From the NCBI GenBank assembly GCA_026874595.1, contig CM049322.1, positions 5,937,900 to 6,001,899 on the forward strand: DNA of 64,000 bases, in the 5' to 3' direction. The notes beneath the pieces are model-generated. The model made no database searches. It saw only the letters and a program-made list of their open reading frames with translations, and had not been told where the DNA came from. Numbering within the stretch: the first letter of the stretch is position 1; every line of letters begins with the position of its first letter. Source of the stretch: Sipunculus nudus. Taxonomy: Eukaryota > Annelida > Sipuncula > Golfingiida > Sipunculidae. Below, in pieces: positions 1 through 12,500 of the stretch. The translations under genes were made by a program, and so were the position numbers.

Positions 1-310
1 GGAGAAATATATAATTTTCCGAAATAGTGACATTTTGTGCACGTTGATGATCTAATGTATATGTGGTATAAACTGAGTAGTAATAATTCCATATTTATTC
101 TGCATCTGAAAGAATGACTTGGTACTTTATGTGAATCTTAAACTTCGGTCGCCGATGTTTTACCTATATATATTGTTTACTTTTTTTCAGTTTTCTCCTA
201 ATGACCAAGGAAAGTGTTGTTCCCACACTTTAACTTCTATTTGCTAGCATTCAATTTCTGAGAAGGATAACCTGCGAACAAATAAATATCAAAATGTGAA
301 CAAATAAATA

Positions 311-313
<3 letters not shown>

Positions 314-371
<58 letters not shown>
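314..371. repeat. (TA)n microsatellite
   Basis: About 29 uninterrupted TA units. Apparent Tyr-Ile frames across it are not genes. Confidence 0.95.
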
Positions 372-375
<4 letters not shown>

Positions 376-1519
376 TATGATGGAACATAATATTTTATCC
401 AGATATTCTATGCATATTCCATAGTTGGCTAATGATGTGATCGGACAATAAACATATGATAAAAAGACCTCGGTACATGCAGTTCTCACTATTATCGCCC
501 ATTACTGTGAAAGGACGAGTGTTAAGCTTAGATGCCCTCATATCAGGACTATTAAAAGTAACAAGTTGTCAAATAACATCTTTAAAGTTTCCTCCCGGAT
601 TATCATGTGCATAATATTTACCCTGCTGATGTGTTCAGTCATTATGGGTTGCTTTCTTTGTACAGGTATGTTTCTTTCTTCTGGAATAAACAAAATTGAT
701 TTGCAAACATATAACTCTAAATTGAAGCAAATATTGACCATGTAGCTAATAAAATCTAATTTTACAACATGCGGGGAAAGATTTGGATCGCCTTGAGATG
801 ATGCAAAGGCATGTTTGAAAATGTAAGTACAAAAGAAAAAAAAGGTACTCTAACATAAATAGCCTAGAATTTTGATTGATACTAATCAAAACAATAAATA
901 TACATTTAGCGCCTACAGACCCCTGATCGATGGATTCATTTACAGCTAAGCTATTCACTATATGTTTTATTGGTAGACGAGACTTTCAACAGGAGAGCTG
1001 TTGAAACAGGCAACATTCTAAAAACACGTTTTAAGAACATGTTGTAATGCTAATTATAACATGGAAAGGAAAGATAAAGGTTCAATTATCATCTGATAAA
1101 ATTTACCGTTTTTCTATCATGGTTCCTGTCTCAAGTCTGATTTGGTTATTTGCTAATTTACCCTAAAATGGACAACCGCCGAAAATAAAAGCTTTTATAA
1201 GAATAGATTTATGTATTGTTATATTTCCTTTTTCATTAAGTAGAAATCTTTTTATCATGAAAAGTTTCCTCATTTAATAGATACATACAAATATTTGACA
1301 TATTTGACATAAATATAAAAGACAATCATTTACACTATAAATTATTTATAAAATTAAACAGGGTCAAGTGCTGCAAAACATAATGTTTTAACCAGCAAAG
1401 TGACAGCCGGTTATGACCACTACATATGTTGGCACAGCTACTTCGCATATATTATATAGAGATAGGGCGATGGGAATCGACTTTTCTGTGCGTTTATGCT
1501 CCGTTTCCATACACGATGA

Positions 1520-1523
<4 letters not shown>

Positions 1524-1575
<52 letters not shown>
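1524..1575. repeat. (TA)n microsatellite
   Basis: About 25 TA units. Confidence 0.95.
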
Positions 1576-1577
<2 letters not shown>

Positions 1578-2639
1578 GGGGTTCCATGAACAACATTATT
1601 CAGGGCAAGTATTTTAAGATTTTGTGACTGAATACATAAGCTAATATTTTCCAAGTTTATATACGCCGACGTTTTCACTGATAAGAATCTACGAGGAATA
1701 CGTCAAATTACAAATATTGCAATCACACAGTATTGGGGTTATTGTTCTGTAGCTTAGAAATTAGGTATGCGACTACTCCCATTCCAAGATTGCCAAGAAC
1801 AAGATTCCTTAAAGGTCCTTATTGGAGAGCGTGTGTTTGCCGGCGATAGTTCACCTACCTCTCACGTACACAGCATACACACCTACTCACACATACACAG
1901 CATACACAGCAACTCTATGAATCAATATCATATAAAATTAATTACTAAAATCTAGCGAAAATAAAATCTGGGACAAACTTTTGTACAGATTAAAATATAA
2001 CTTTATACCTGCGCCTCCCCGATGTTGTTTTCTTACAACGCATGAGCCTACCTAGAGGTTACATTGCGAATTAATGTTTAATATTGTAGATCATCAGGCG
2101 ACATAATATTTATATTACTTATAGGTATCAAAGTACTTTGTTACCGGTAAAAGTGAGCCAACCTCACCTTAAAACCTACATATTTATTACCATACCGCGT
2201 CCTTCTATGTGTGAAATTAAATTCCTCATTGAATTTTGTTTAGGTCATACGTCCTTTTAAAATTTCGGCGGACTCGGCATTTGCACACCAGTTAAATGCA
2301 TTATAAGTGAAACAAGGAATATGAATCAATTTTTTTTTCAAGCTGATTCTGGCATCGGGCCCAACAGATACTTCATTCAGATCAACATACATTATCCAGC
2401 GTGTCATAAGCTCTCCTGTATATTACAAGAAGGGGTGCAAAACATATAACAGGCAGACAAAATGGCTACTGAATTCCCTCACAGATTTCCTTGACTTATC
2501 CTTGGCATATGGCAAGACAAACTTATAAACAGTGAGGTCCTGGACAAAGATTTCGCTCTAGCACTGTACTACATGCTCAGACAAATGAGTATTTGATGGC
2601 GAGCCACGGTCTCAAAAAAAGAATGAACACATCCTTAAA

Positions 2640-2910
2640 AGGTTCTATGTCTGATTGAAGGTTCCCGACCAGCACTCTCTCTATGTGGGATCTGAAGCTG
2701 ATAAATATTGATATGCAATGTTAGATGTCCCTCCTTCGACATCCAGAGAGAAAGGACCCCAAGGAAGAATACCGCTTCATAAAAAAAGACACGGCGAAGC
2801 TACAAGGAAAAACCTGAACTGAACACTCAAACTTCACATGTAGTAATTGTGTCAGGCACTACACTGCGAATATGGAATTACTCGGTCACAGCAGACACTG
2901 GTTGAAAATA
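2640..2910 (+). mobile_element. Possible LINE 3' end with zinc-finger-like motif
   Basis: Broken frames in 2640-2910 end with FTCSNCVRHYTANMELLGHS and RH (C-x2-C-x12-H-x2-H), preceded by a Lys/Arg-rich stretch. This resembles the C-terminal zinc finger of RT-encoding LINEs such as the one at 38.1 kb, but the upstream RT cannot be read. Weak call. Confidence 0.3.
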
Positions 2911-3944
2911 GCGAAGCAAGCAAGGCTCTACTTCTGTCGTCCAAGAGATTAGGAATTCTCTATTGCACATCAACAGTTAACAGACTGAGAACAAAATGCA
3001 ATTCATGCAAGTCATGATGTTGCAAAAATCAAAACGTATTCATGACTTGCTGAACATAAAAATAATCCATGTGAATGTTTTGATTTTAAAACAAATATGT
3101 TTTTTGTTTTACAGTTTTGTGCAAATAAAGAAAATAAAATGTTCACGGTCAGTAGAGTGATAACCGGCATTGTTCATTAGCTCACAGAGTGAATTCTATC
3201 TACCTGCAGTATGCTCCAATATCACAGCAATGCGCACCCTACATATGGTTACATTTATTTGAAAGAGAAAGCATGTGATTGTAATTTTAATTGAAAAAGA
3301 ACAAATACCTGAAATCTGGATCTTTGCAAAGAAACCCTAATGTTATAACAGTGCTTAATTGGATCATGGTACTTATTAATCCAATTACAGGCACCTCGTC
3401 ACATTTGTTCACGTACAAAAGCAGTAAGGCGTCGTTGGAGGTAGTTAAGATTCTGTAACCCGGATTGAAGAATTGATGATGCATATGACATAAGTAATTA
3501 CAGAGGAAGAAAAACTCGATTCTCCCTTTATTATTATTAATAATTATGCCATTTGACCTGTTGCTTGTTCAAACAGTCTATGATTATGTGATTTATATGA
3601 AGATTGTACTCAGGATATATTTCTAAATTTGGAGGTTTCAAGCAGAAATGTTATTTTTTTGGTACCAATAAATCGGAAGTTCCTGCTGTATAACTGACAA
3701 TTTTTGCCAATATATCGTTTTGTTTACTTTTGTACAAAGACAGGTTCTTCAATATGGATTTCAGTACATGATGCTAATTGTTTGTAAAATTTACTATATG
3801 AAAGGCAAAAAAACATAACTACATACCATTAAAGAGAATATATACCAAAGATTGTTAAGTATTGTTGCCTTTCTCAAATCAAATATATGTTTAAATTGTT
3901 TGATATATTTTAATTACTTTTAATTACGGTTGCCTGTAATCATG

Positions 3945-4047
<103 letters not shown>

Positions 4048-4104
4048 TACATTTCAGGACTTAAACACACTTGGGCTTGACAGCTCTGTCAATGTTTGAC
4101 AATT

Positions 4105-4510
4105 ATCTCCGCCAATCGGCGGGAATAATGTTAATGCCGGCGTTTGTTTGTTTGTTTTTAGTTTTAGATAAAAATGTTACAAATGGACTTTCAGTATATA
4201 TATTTTATATATAATATTAAGTTTCAGGATCGCCCGGCAATGATACAGGAGTAATTGATTAAATACAGGGGGTGATGAGGATCACCATCTGGATCCGGCA
4301 TTTTTTAAAGGGAGTATTCTGCATTTCTGATAATGCCACATGTGGCTAATGAACTGCCTTGTTATCTTTGTTGCCACTAGATTGCGCTCAGTGTCAGTAT
4401 GCTACAACGTTCATTGACTGCTCTGCTGTGTTTATCACACATTTCTGACAATGCTATACAGGTTAATGAGCTGCCTTGGCGGAGATTTGCACTCTCTGAG
4501 TACAAGCATT
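4105..4510 (+). repeat. Dispersed repeat, copy 1 (5' of NLR relic)
   Basis: Shares with the three copies below the order: cggc-rich start, tttgtttgtttg, caggatcgcccggcaatgata, tttaaagg, gcatttctgataatg, gctaatga..tgcctt, ggcggag..ttgc..tctctgagt, tctagt. In this copy the atttctgataatg..gctaatga..tgcctt block occurs twice, separated by about 110 bases. It abuts the truncated NLR relic. Confidence 0.65.
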
Positions 4511-6571
4511 TCTAGTACATCCTGGTATTTTTGGCTAGCAGAAAGTAGAATGGCACATTTTGCCCAACCTGGAACTTATCATTATCATTCACTTGTTACA
4601 TTGACCTTAGAAACAGTGGCGGCGAACGGATTTCATAACATGGAAGAGGCAGACCACCTTGCATTTATGAATATTACTGGGAAGATGGGTACCATACGAA
4701 CTATTGATTTTTCAAATTCGAAGGACATAACTGAAGAAATGTTCAAATGCGTCATCCCAACTGCTACTGAGATACGGCTACAGAACTGTGACCTAAGAGA
4801 AAGTACTACAAGCTACCTAATTCAATCAATAGAAAAGCAACCCGGGCTTGAAAGAATCGATATGGGGGGGATTTTGGTGAGCAGAAATACCATGAAACAT
4901 TTGTGCCAATTTTGCAACACTCAAAAAATATTCTAGAGCTGAGGCTTCCCATGTGTAATGATCCGGATTATGATTTAACATATTTCGTGAAAAACCTGAG
5001 TGAGGTCACTAAGCTAGAGATTCTTGATGTTTCTAGCAATATAGGGAATCCTGATGTCCATGATGTTTTATCGATCTTTGGAACTGGGAATAAAGTGAAC
5101 CGTGCTTTTTACGAAAAGCTCTGTGAGAATATTCATGAATTACCATTGCAAGAAATTCGTCTTTGCGAATGTGATGAACAATATGCGATAGGGCCGGTAC
5201 TAGCATCCTTAGAGCTTTTACCTTATCTCCAGGTTTTTGATGCATTAGGGAATACCGTGGGTAAAGAAGGTATGGATCTACTCGGTACCAACATGAAGTT
5301 TATGAAAGGCCTAAAAGTACTAAGGCTGAGTAAATGTCTGGATATTGACGGGATTGAAAAGGTAATAAACAATATATACGTCCTACGAGAACTTCGGGTA
5401 TTAGACATTTCAGGTAACAAGACCAAAATGGCAAAACGACACATTTACAGTGAAACCTAATGGGTTGGCAATATTGTCACAGCAGGAATGTACAGAATAC
5501 TCAGCAGACAGTTCACAATGCTTTGTCAGGTGGAAGAGTTATACCTCTGTACATGTTATCAAGTCGATGATCTGATGGACATGTTCGATCCGCTTTCCAA
5601 GTTGCAAAACCTGAAGATTATAGACATAACAGGCAATCAAACCACGCCTGTTGGATTCAACGCATTTGCTAACTCTGTTGAAGGACTGGAACACTTAACC
5701 CAAATCCGGATATGCAACTGTGGACAAGAAAATTCTATGAAACCCTTAATTAAAGCTGTACGGGACCTCAAACGTCTGGAAGTTCTCGACCTAAGCGGAA
5801 TAAAAAGTGCCGAGGTGTATACAAAGGTTGGGGTGAGCGCTGGAAATGTGATCGATGAAAGTGACATGAGACTGATTAAAGAAGTGCTAGAGGACCAGAA
5901 ATACCTAAAGGAACTACGTTTATGCGCATGTAGTAAGAAAAGCAGTTGGGATCGTAGCCAACTTGTCAAGGCAATAGCTGGGAATTCTAGCCTTCGTGTT
6001 CTGGAAATTGGTGCGCGGATGCTAAATGAAGATGGCATCACTTGCCTAAGTGAAAGTGTGACCATGTTACCGGAACTCAGACAACTCCTTCTCGCTAATT
6101 CTGATACTATCGAAATGAAAACGTTTGGATCAAAAAGAGCTGATATAGATAAGGAAATGAAAATAGTGAAGACAGCTTGGATGACATTTTTTAGCAGCAT
6201 TCATAAGCTTCCTTACCTCCAAGTTTTGGATCTCAGTTATAACTACATAGGGGATGAGGGTGTGCTTAGTCTGGCAGAAGGAATGGGGAAAGAGCCAATC
6301 CTCAAGAATCTACAATATCTTATTCTGAATACTTGTGGGCTACAAGACCTAAAAGCATGTAAAAAATGGATATCATCATTGGCAAAATATGTTAAAATAC
6401 TCCACCTCTCAAGAAATCTTCTCGGGATGACATTGTTAACACGCTACTTGAAGCAAGCCTGGAGAACCTGTTGGAAGTAAGAATAATTCAGTTGAATATG
6501 AGCGAACGTGGGAAAGCAAATGCTTCCAGTCTTCAAGAACGTCACCCAGGCCTAAAGGTCATTGTTGACTG
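4511..6571 (+). pseudogene. NLR leucine-rich-repeat remnant
   Basis: About 680 codons of LRR sequence related to the C-terminal half of the intact NLR locus 6 kb downstream (shared LxELRLCxC and LxVLDxSGN units). No CARD or NACHT sequence is found upstream. Three lesions are visible: a one-base loss in the A-run at 4923-4928 (frame ends at 4936 and resumes as SKNILELRL), an in-frame TAA at 5458-5460 with LRR continuing on both sides, and a one-base loss at GGG 6424-6426. The true C-terminus (ERHPGLKVIVD, stop 6569-6571) lies in another frame. The codons at 4451-4510 come from a dispersed repeat, so the ATG there is not ancestral. Confidence 0.8.
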
Positions 6572-8838
6572 ACTTTTAGTTTGCATACATTGTGTTTATT
6601 TTATGTATATAATAATATATATAAAGGTTGTTATTCAGCTATAGTAATATTTAAGACAAGTGTTTTTAATTAATCGAAAAAATAGGGTGCTTTTAACCAA
6701 GGGATAAGTTATTACTTTCTGCATTGTTATCATTTCGAAGTAAAGTGGAATAGCCTCATTATAATTAGGTTAGTGGTAGATTCTTTGATTTCATAGATAT
6801 GACTTTATACACTTAATATGCTTTGTAAAGTCTGACCCTGCTATTCAATCCTTAAGCATCATTCCACTGAACATTTATTCAGCGTCATGGTATATTTTAG
6901 GGCCCATATTATCCAGCCTGGAAATTTGAAATTCAATCAAAACTCGTTACGTGCGTTAAAACTTAATTTACACAGTATTAATGAAAACAAAATTATTCAG
7001 AAGTCTTTATCTGAAGAAATATCTTTTTTTACAAGGGAAAAACATTTCGTAGATTTTCAGTATCTTTGTCAAAATAATGTTGAAACCTGTGCTGTTAATA
7101 TTATACTGTTTTAAATAAAGGTCTCCATGAATACTAACTCTTCTTTTTGGAGGATATTGCAAATTCGTTGTTAAATCGTTCAACCAAGGATATCATATCC
7201 CAGCCCTTAAAAACGATTTTCTGTCACCCATGTGAAACGTAGCGAAGATAAATTGATTATTTATTACTAAAATATGTCCATAATCGAAACACCTAATGGG
7301 ACACAAATGCCGTTAAGAATCCCTGTTGTTCAGTATTAGTTTGGAGGAAATATTCTTTGTAACTTTAAATTTCCCTACAAAATTTCTGTGAGAATCAAGG
7401 GGAGATGATACTGATGTTATCGCATTTCTTAGCGTGTTTCTCGTTTTCTTAAATTAGGCAGATGAGATGGATACGCGTAACATAATATCTCATAAATTAC
7501 CAATTTCTATTTTCATCAGACTTAGTGGCATATATACTGAATTGCACATTGGTGACATTATTGGAGTACGAGATTTCTTTCGACAATTCTATACTTCCGA
7601 TATTCCTAACCATGTGGTGGGTCCGTCATTAGTTATTGTAGCCATTGTATAATCCGTGTTAAAAAAAAGTTTACAATATCATAAAATTGATATAATCTGC
7701 TAGATTTCAACGTAATATTGCTACAATATAGCCGTTTACTATTGAATGACTTCTCTGTCACAAAGTCTTTTTATAACGGATCTCTGACTCACATTTCCCT
7801 CATAACATGCTGTAAAATTTGTCACCATGCTGTGAACATTACAGGGTTTTTGGCATTTACAATTTTACCTAAGATGGTTCTTTTACGCTATAACGCCAGC
7901 ATTTGGAAATACACAATTACAAAAAAGGACAGAATATTTATTGAACCAACACTAGAATGTATGAAAGCATATTACCTGACCTTTAAAATTGATTTAGGGA
8001 TGGTTGAAATAACCTGCTACCTTATCATATTCCAGCAAGACAATTTAAGAAAAAAGATCATTCACAAAAACTCCTAACATATTATGTTCTGTTAAATAAT
8101 TATTGTATAACTTGCATATTTTTGCGTTTACCTACACGAGGTTCAGGCGGGCAATATGATATTGAACAGTTATTATTAATTTGTAGCGTCTTGAAAGAGA
8201 CGGATGATCAATAAGTCGTGTCAGGCGGAGCAGGTCATGTGACCGGAGCAATGTCGGGTGACTGATAAGCAACTCTCCATGTGCGTCAATGGGTTTATAG
8301 TACAAAGAAGCATAACACTATCCGGTTGGTATGAGTGACAGATGTTTGGTATAACGATAGGCAAGTCTAAACATGAAGACGTATATATCTTAGTGGAAAG
8401 ACTCTCTGAAGACCAAAATAACAGGTTAGCACATTAGTGTTATAACAATCAATTTTTATTTCACGTTATCAATCTTCTTTATTCATTTTCTAAGCAAGCT
8501 GTATTATATATCTTGGAGCTAGCCAGAGATTAGTACTTGGGAATCTCCATAATGGATCAACACTAGACAATTATAACATATCATAATCATAAATATAACA
8601 GGATACAAGGAGTGAGACAGGCAGAAATGCATGCAGACACTGATAGAGAGCAAATGTCGAAGAATAAGACAGAGACACCCAGACGAGAGAGAGAGAGACA
8701 GAAAGACGGAGGGACAGACAGAGTCATAGAGAGAGTGCAAAAATTATAGAAAGATTGGTTTGCATAATAGTTTTAGCATATCATAATAGGACTTTGTGAT
8801 TCGTTCAGCTCAGGTTCCCGCCACTAAGAAAAAAAAAC
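6572..8838. other. Spacer between the two NLR loci
   Basis: No NLR-like sequence, so the CARD and NACHT parts of the relic are not here. Frames at 6887-7114 and 7718-8077 are AT-rich and have no recognisable motif. Any promoter of the intact NLR lies here, but no clear TATA box was identified. Confidence 0.6.
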
Positions 8839-9545
8839 ATGGCTTCACCATCAAACTCGCTATCAAAGGAGCACAGAAATATTTTGATAAACAAGAGAAT
8901 TCCTCTAATAAAAACTACCGTTTTGAATGCAAGGATTTGGCAGCAACTCGCGGACCTTGGAGTTGTCGATCAGGAAGTCATCGATAAAAACGTAAGTTAG
9001 AATATGAGAGCTTGGACGTATTCTTGTTGTTTAGTGTCAGTGCTCTAGGTGCGCATATATTGAACAGATGTTATGTCTTGTGAATTATTCGTAACACTGA
9101 CACTTTAAAGTCTGAATAATTGCAATCTGCCCTTCAATATGATTGCCTTCATAATCATAAAGACGATTTTGCCACTAACATATATTTGTCTATGAAAATT
9201 AGAAAGTATATATATATATATATAATCTACTGGTTTCCCTGCAGTAAACAACTGATAGAGTGCTCAACATATTGCACGATACTACGTACTGTAGTAGTAA
9301 AAATGACAAAATTTGTGTCATCTCTCTCTATATATATATGTGTGTGTAAACACAAGTTAATAAGATCGGCTCTTGCATTTTATTTTTGTCTCTAATACAG
9401 AATCTTGGGAACAATTCATCAGATGACGTGATTTGGCTTTTTTCACACCTGCTCACACGAACCGATTTCGAATACCATCAAGTATGTGAAGTACTATCGA
9501 AGGAAGGCCAGCAGAATGCGGTTAATATTCTTAGGGATAAAGAGG
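8839..9545 (+). CDS. CARD-encoding exons 1-2 of the NLR gene
   Basis: Exon 1 (51 codons) starts MASPSNSLSKEHRNILINKR and stops in phase 0 at donor GTAAGT (8992). Exon 2 starts after TCTCTAATACAG at 9401 and ends at 9545 before GTGAGT. Joined, they give about 99 residues with the helical spacing of a death-fold CARD: conserved leucines in helix 1, the IWQQLADLGVVDQEVI stretch in helices 2-3, and a C-terminal L..EGQQNAVNIL helix as in other CARDs. The reading frame of exon 1 is short and hidden by an overlapping frame, so ORF-only annotation would miss the effector domain. CARD rather than DEATH or DED is my reading; the fold family is more certain than the subtype. Confidence 0.75.
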
Positions 9546-12500
9546 GTGAGTACTTATCAATAGGAGTACCATGGTTAGAGCAAAAATCATCGTCTGTACA
9601 TCCGTTGTAATACAAACTCAAATTAAAAATAAATAAAGTTCACGCTTCCTTTGTCTCAGATGTTGGTACAAGAATATTTTCTGTGCTTTCCAGAGGAACC
9701 TCGCCTGAAAAAGTCTCATGGGTTTATGGAATCACAGGACAGAATGTATATACAAGATATGTATGGAGAAGGTAAGCATTATGGCATGAAATGAAATATA
9801 AATGATTAGGATTTATTCAAATAATAAACATGACCGTAAAAACTTATCGAATTTAATTTAAAAAAGATAATACGTGATTGTTTCGTTTCAGACCCTATAA
9901 ATCCGTCGAAGACGGAAATGAAAAAAATACAAAGAACGATCGCTTTAGCAATAATGCGATTTTATTCGAGTGTAGAGGTTTCCAGGGGCCATGACGTAGG
10001 AATCAATGACATTTATATTGAACCTTTCTGCAAAAAGAGCCAGAAGACAGTGACAGGATCTAACGAAACCCAATTAAACACTTACGTCGATATAATCGAA
10101 CAGGTAAATTCCTTCATGTCACAAAAATCCACTGTATACTAAATAAGTACAATTCTTATTTCACACTTGCTTATGTTTATGTTATAAGCTGCAATGTATT
10201 CTTGATATTACTCCAGGTGTCAGGTGTTCACATCCCTCTTCACGTTGTCGTAACTGGACCCGCTGGAACAGGCAAATCAACCCTATGCAAACGTATACTA
10301 GTAGACTGGGCTACATTTATACTGAGTGATTGGTGGAGACGAACGACTAAAATCCAAAATAGTCTAAAACGCAATTTGGGACGATTTAGTTTTATATTTC
10401 CAATATTTTTAAGTAAAGTGAAAAAGGGAGAAATTATCCATGAAGCCATTTGTCAACAACTAAATTTAGAAACAAATATGATAAAATATCTCATATACAT
10501 ACTTAGGAATGAAGGCGAAAAGGTGCTCTTCCTCCTAGATGGATATGACGAATATCAGGAATCACATTCCACCTCCATTACGAAACTTGCCCATAAAGAA
10601 GTACTCGGAAATGTCAATGTTATATTAACATCCAGGAATCCCCCAGAATTCGAATCACAATTTAATGTTGCTTCGATTACTCATATAAAACTAAAGGGAT
10701 TTAACGATGCTGGAGTAAGAAGCTACATAACTAAAGTATTTGAAAAAACAGAAGATGCTGATGATCTTATTGATAAAATAAATTCACCGGGAAAAAACGT
10801 ACTGTTGGACCTTTCAAAATATCCAGTCCATCTCATAGCTTTATGCAATCTCCAAAAATCAGACAGAGCAACTTTATTGAATAACCATCTTCTTGTGGAA
10901 AGAATAATCTTAAATATTCTATGCCTGTTTGAGGGGAAGTCGGAATTATATCCAGTTCCTCCAGATTCGGAGACACTTCTTGCTAAATATCGCCAAAAAA
11001 TGATGATTATTGGCAAACTCCTCTTCAGAGAAAAGGCGAACCTTTACAAAATCATTTTTCAACTAGAACAATTTATAGCTATTAAGTCTGTTTCAGCAAT
11101 TGGTTTCTTTGAAATCTGCATTGAAAGTGGAAAACTCTACCTTGACTTTCCCCATGATATATTTGTTGATTACTTCATAGCACATTTCTTGATGGAATGC
11201 GAACCCGCAGAAAGAGATAATGTTATCAAGAATCTTATTAAAATCCCGGGAATAGTGAAAAACATAAAATGGCTAAAACAATTCATTATGGAAAAGAACC
11301 AAGGTTTGCTCATTGGAATTCTAGAGAAACTTGAGGCAAACAATAAATGGGATACGGATAAAGTTGAGACATACTTGGTAGTAGATACGTTAATACATAC
11401 CCAGAATTGTAGGATTAATCTACCTTGTTTCATTAGACTGGAACTAATTGAAACAATAACAAACGAACTGCTTATACAATTTTTCTCCCAAAATGCAAAC
11501 GGAGTTTTAGACATAATCTTATGGTCGCGAGAAGTAAAATATATCGCATCTGTAATGAAAATAAACGCCATTAATTTAAAAAAAATAACATTGGAATACA
11601 TAAAGACTGGTTTCGTTAAGAGCTGGGAATTACCCAGGGATCCTGCGAAAAACTTCCCACACTTAGAAAGTATTGCTTTCATTGGATTCTCAACATTGGA
11701 CAATAACGATTACAATGAAATATTTAGATTAATTCAAAGTGACATTATGATTAAAGTAGGTGGTCATGCGTTTGATATTCAACTTTTTATAACTTCTTCT
11801 TTTGAGAAGAGCCGTTTGCCGAAATTGAAATACATTGAATTTTCAACTTGCGACGGACTGATGGAAGTCCTATGTTCTCGTATCCGTCATACAACGCACC
11901 TTAAATTGAGTAAATGGGAGCAATTTGACAATCGTGAAGCAACGCATGATGGTAAAACAGACGGACACCGGAGTCTTCATACTAGACCTGGAACATTAGA
12001 GTACGCAGATTCATTTCTTCCGTATGCCACGGAATTAGAAACATTTATTATGCATGATAGTGAACAGGGGATAGAGGTCAGAAATCTTGTTGCAAACGGT
12101 ATTCGTAATTTAGTCACATTGAAAAATGTATCTATATATTCCGATGGGGTCCCTTCTCATTTAAACGATGTGATTGAGGCTCTTCCCAACAACATTGAAG
12201 AACTGGATTTATCAAATGTAAATGTGAGTCCTCCAATTTTAAAAGCCGTCTCAGGTAAGACCAAAGCACTGACAAAATATAAAAAGAGTCAGCTTTCCAA
12301 AATCAAAAAGCGTGACAGACATGAATGATGCTTTGAAGAGCATACCACATGTACTTACGGTACTGGACATGAGAGGGAACAAAGTTGATGAATCAGGCCA
12401 TCGAGTGCTTGGCATGGTTTTGCCGGGCTTACTACACCTTACAGAGCTTCGACCAAGTGCTTGCTTTGAATTGAATGCTCTATATGATGTTATTATGGTG

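Larger units (their letters stand above)
1..2639. other. AT-rich stretch without a recognisable gene
   Basis: Holds two (TA)n arrays and a short acacagcatacacac-type repeat near 1868-1908. Open frames are under 100 codons and low in complexity. I see no exon-like coding signal. Confidence 0.6.

Noticed and set aside
289-489. Open frames with long Tyr-Ile runs (also at 1388-1678, 20859-21132, 47813-48041, 61303-61551)
   Set aside because: They translate (TA)n microsatellites in either strand and have no other coding content.
9918-10142. Separate small gene
   Set aside because: It is exon 4 of the NLR gene read through its donor into the intron.
11170-11703. 177-codon frame on the minus strand (also 5637-6200 and 13778-14224)
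   Set aside because: Antisense shadows of the NLR exons with no motifs of their own.
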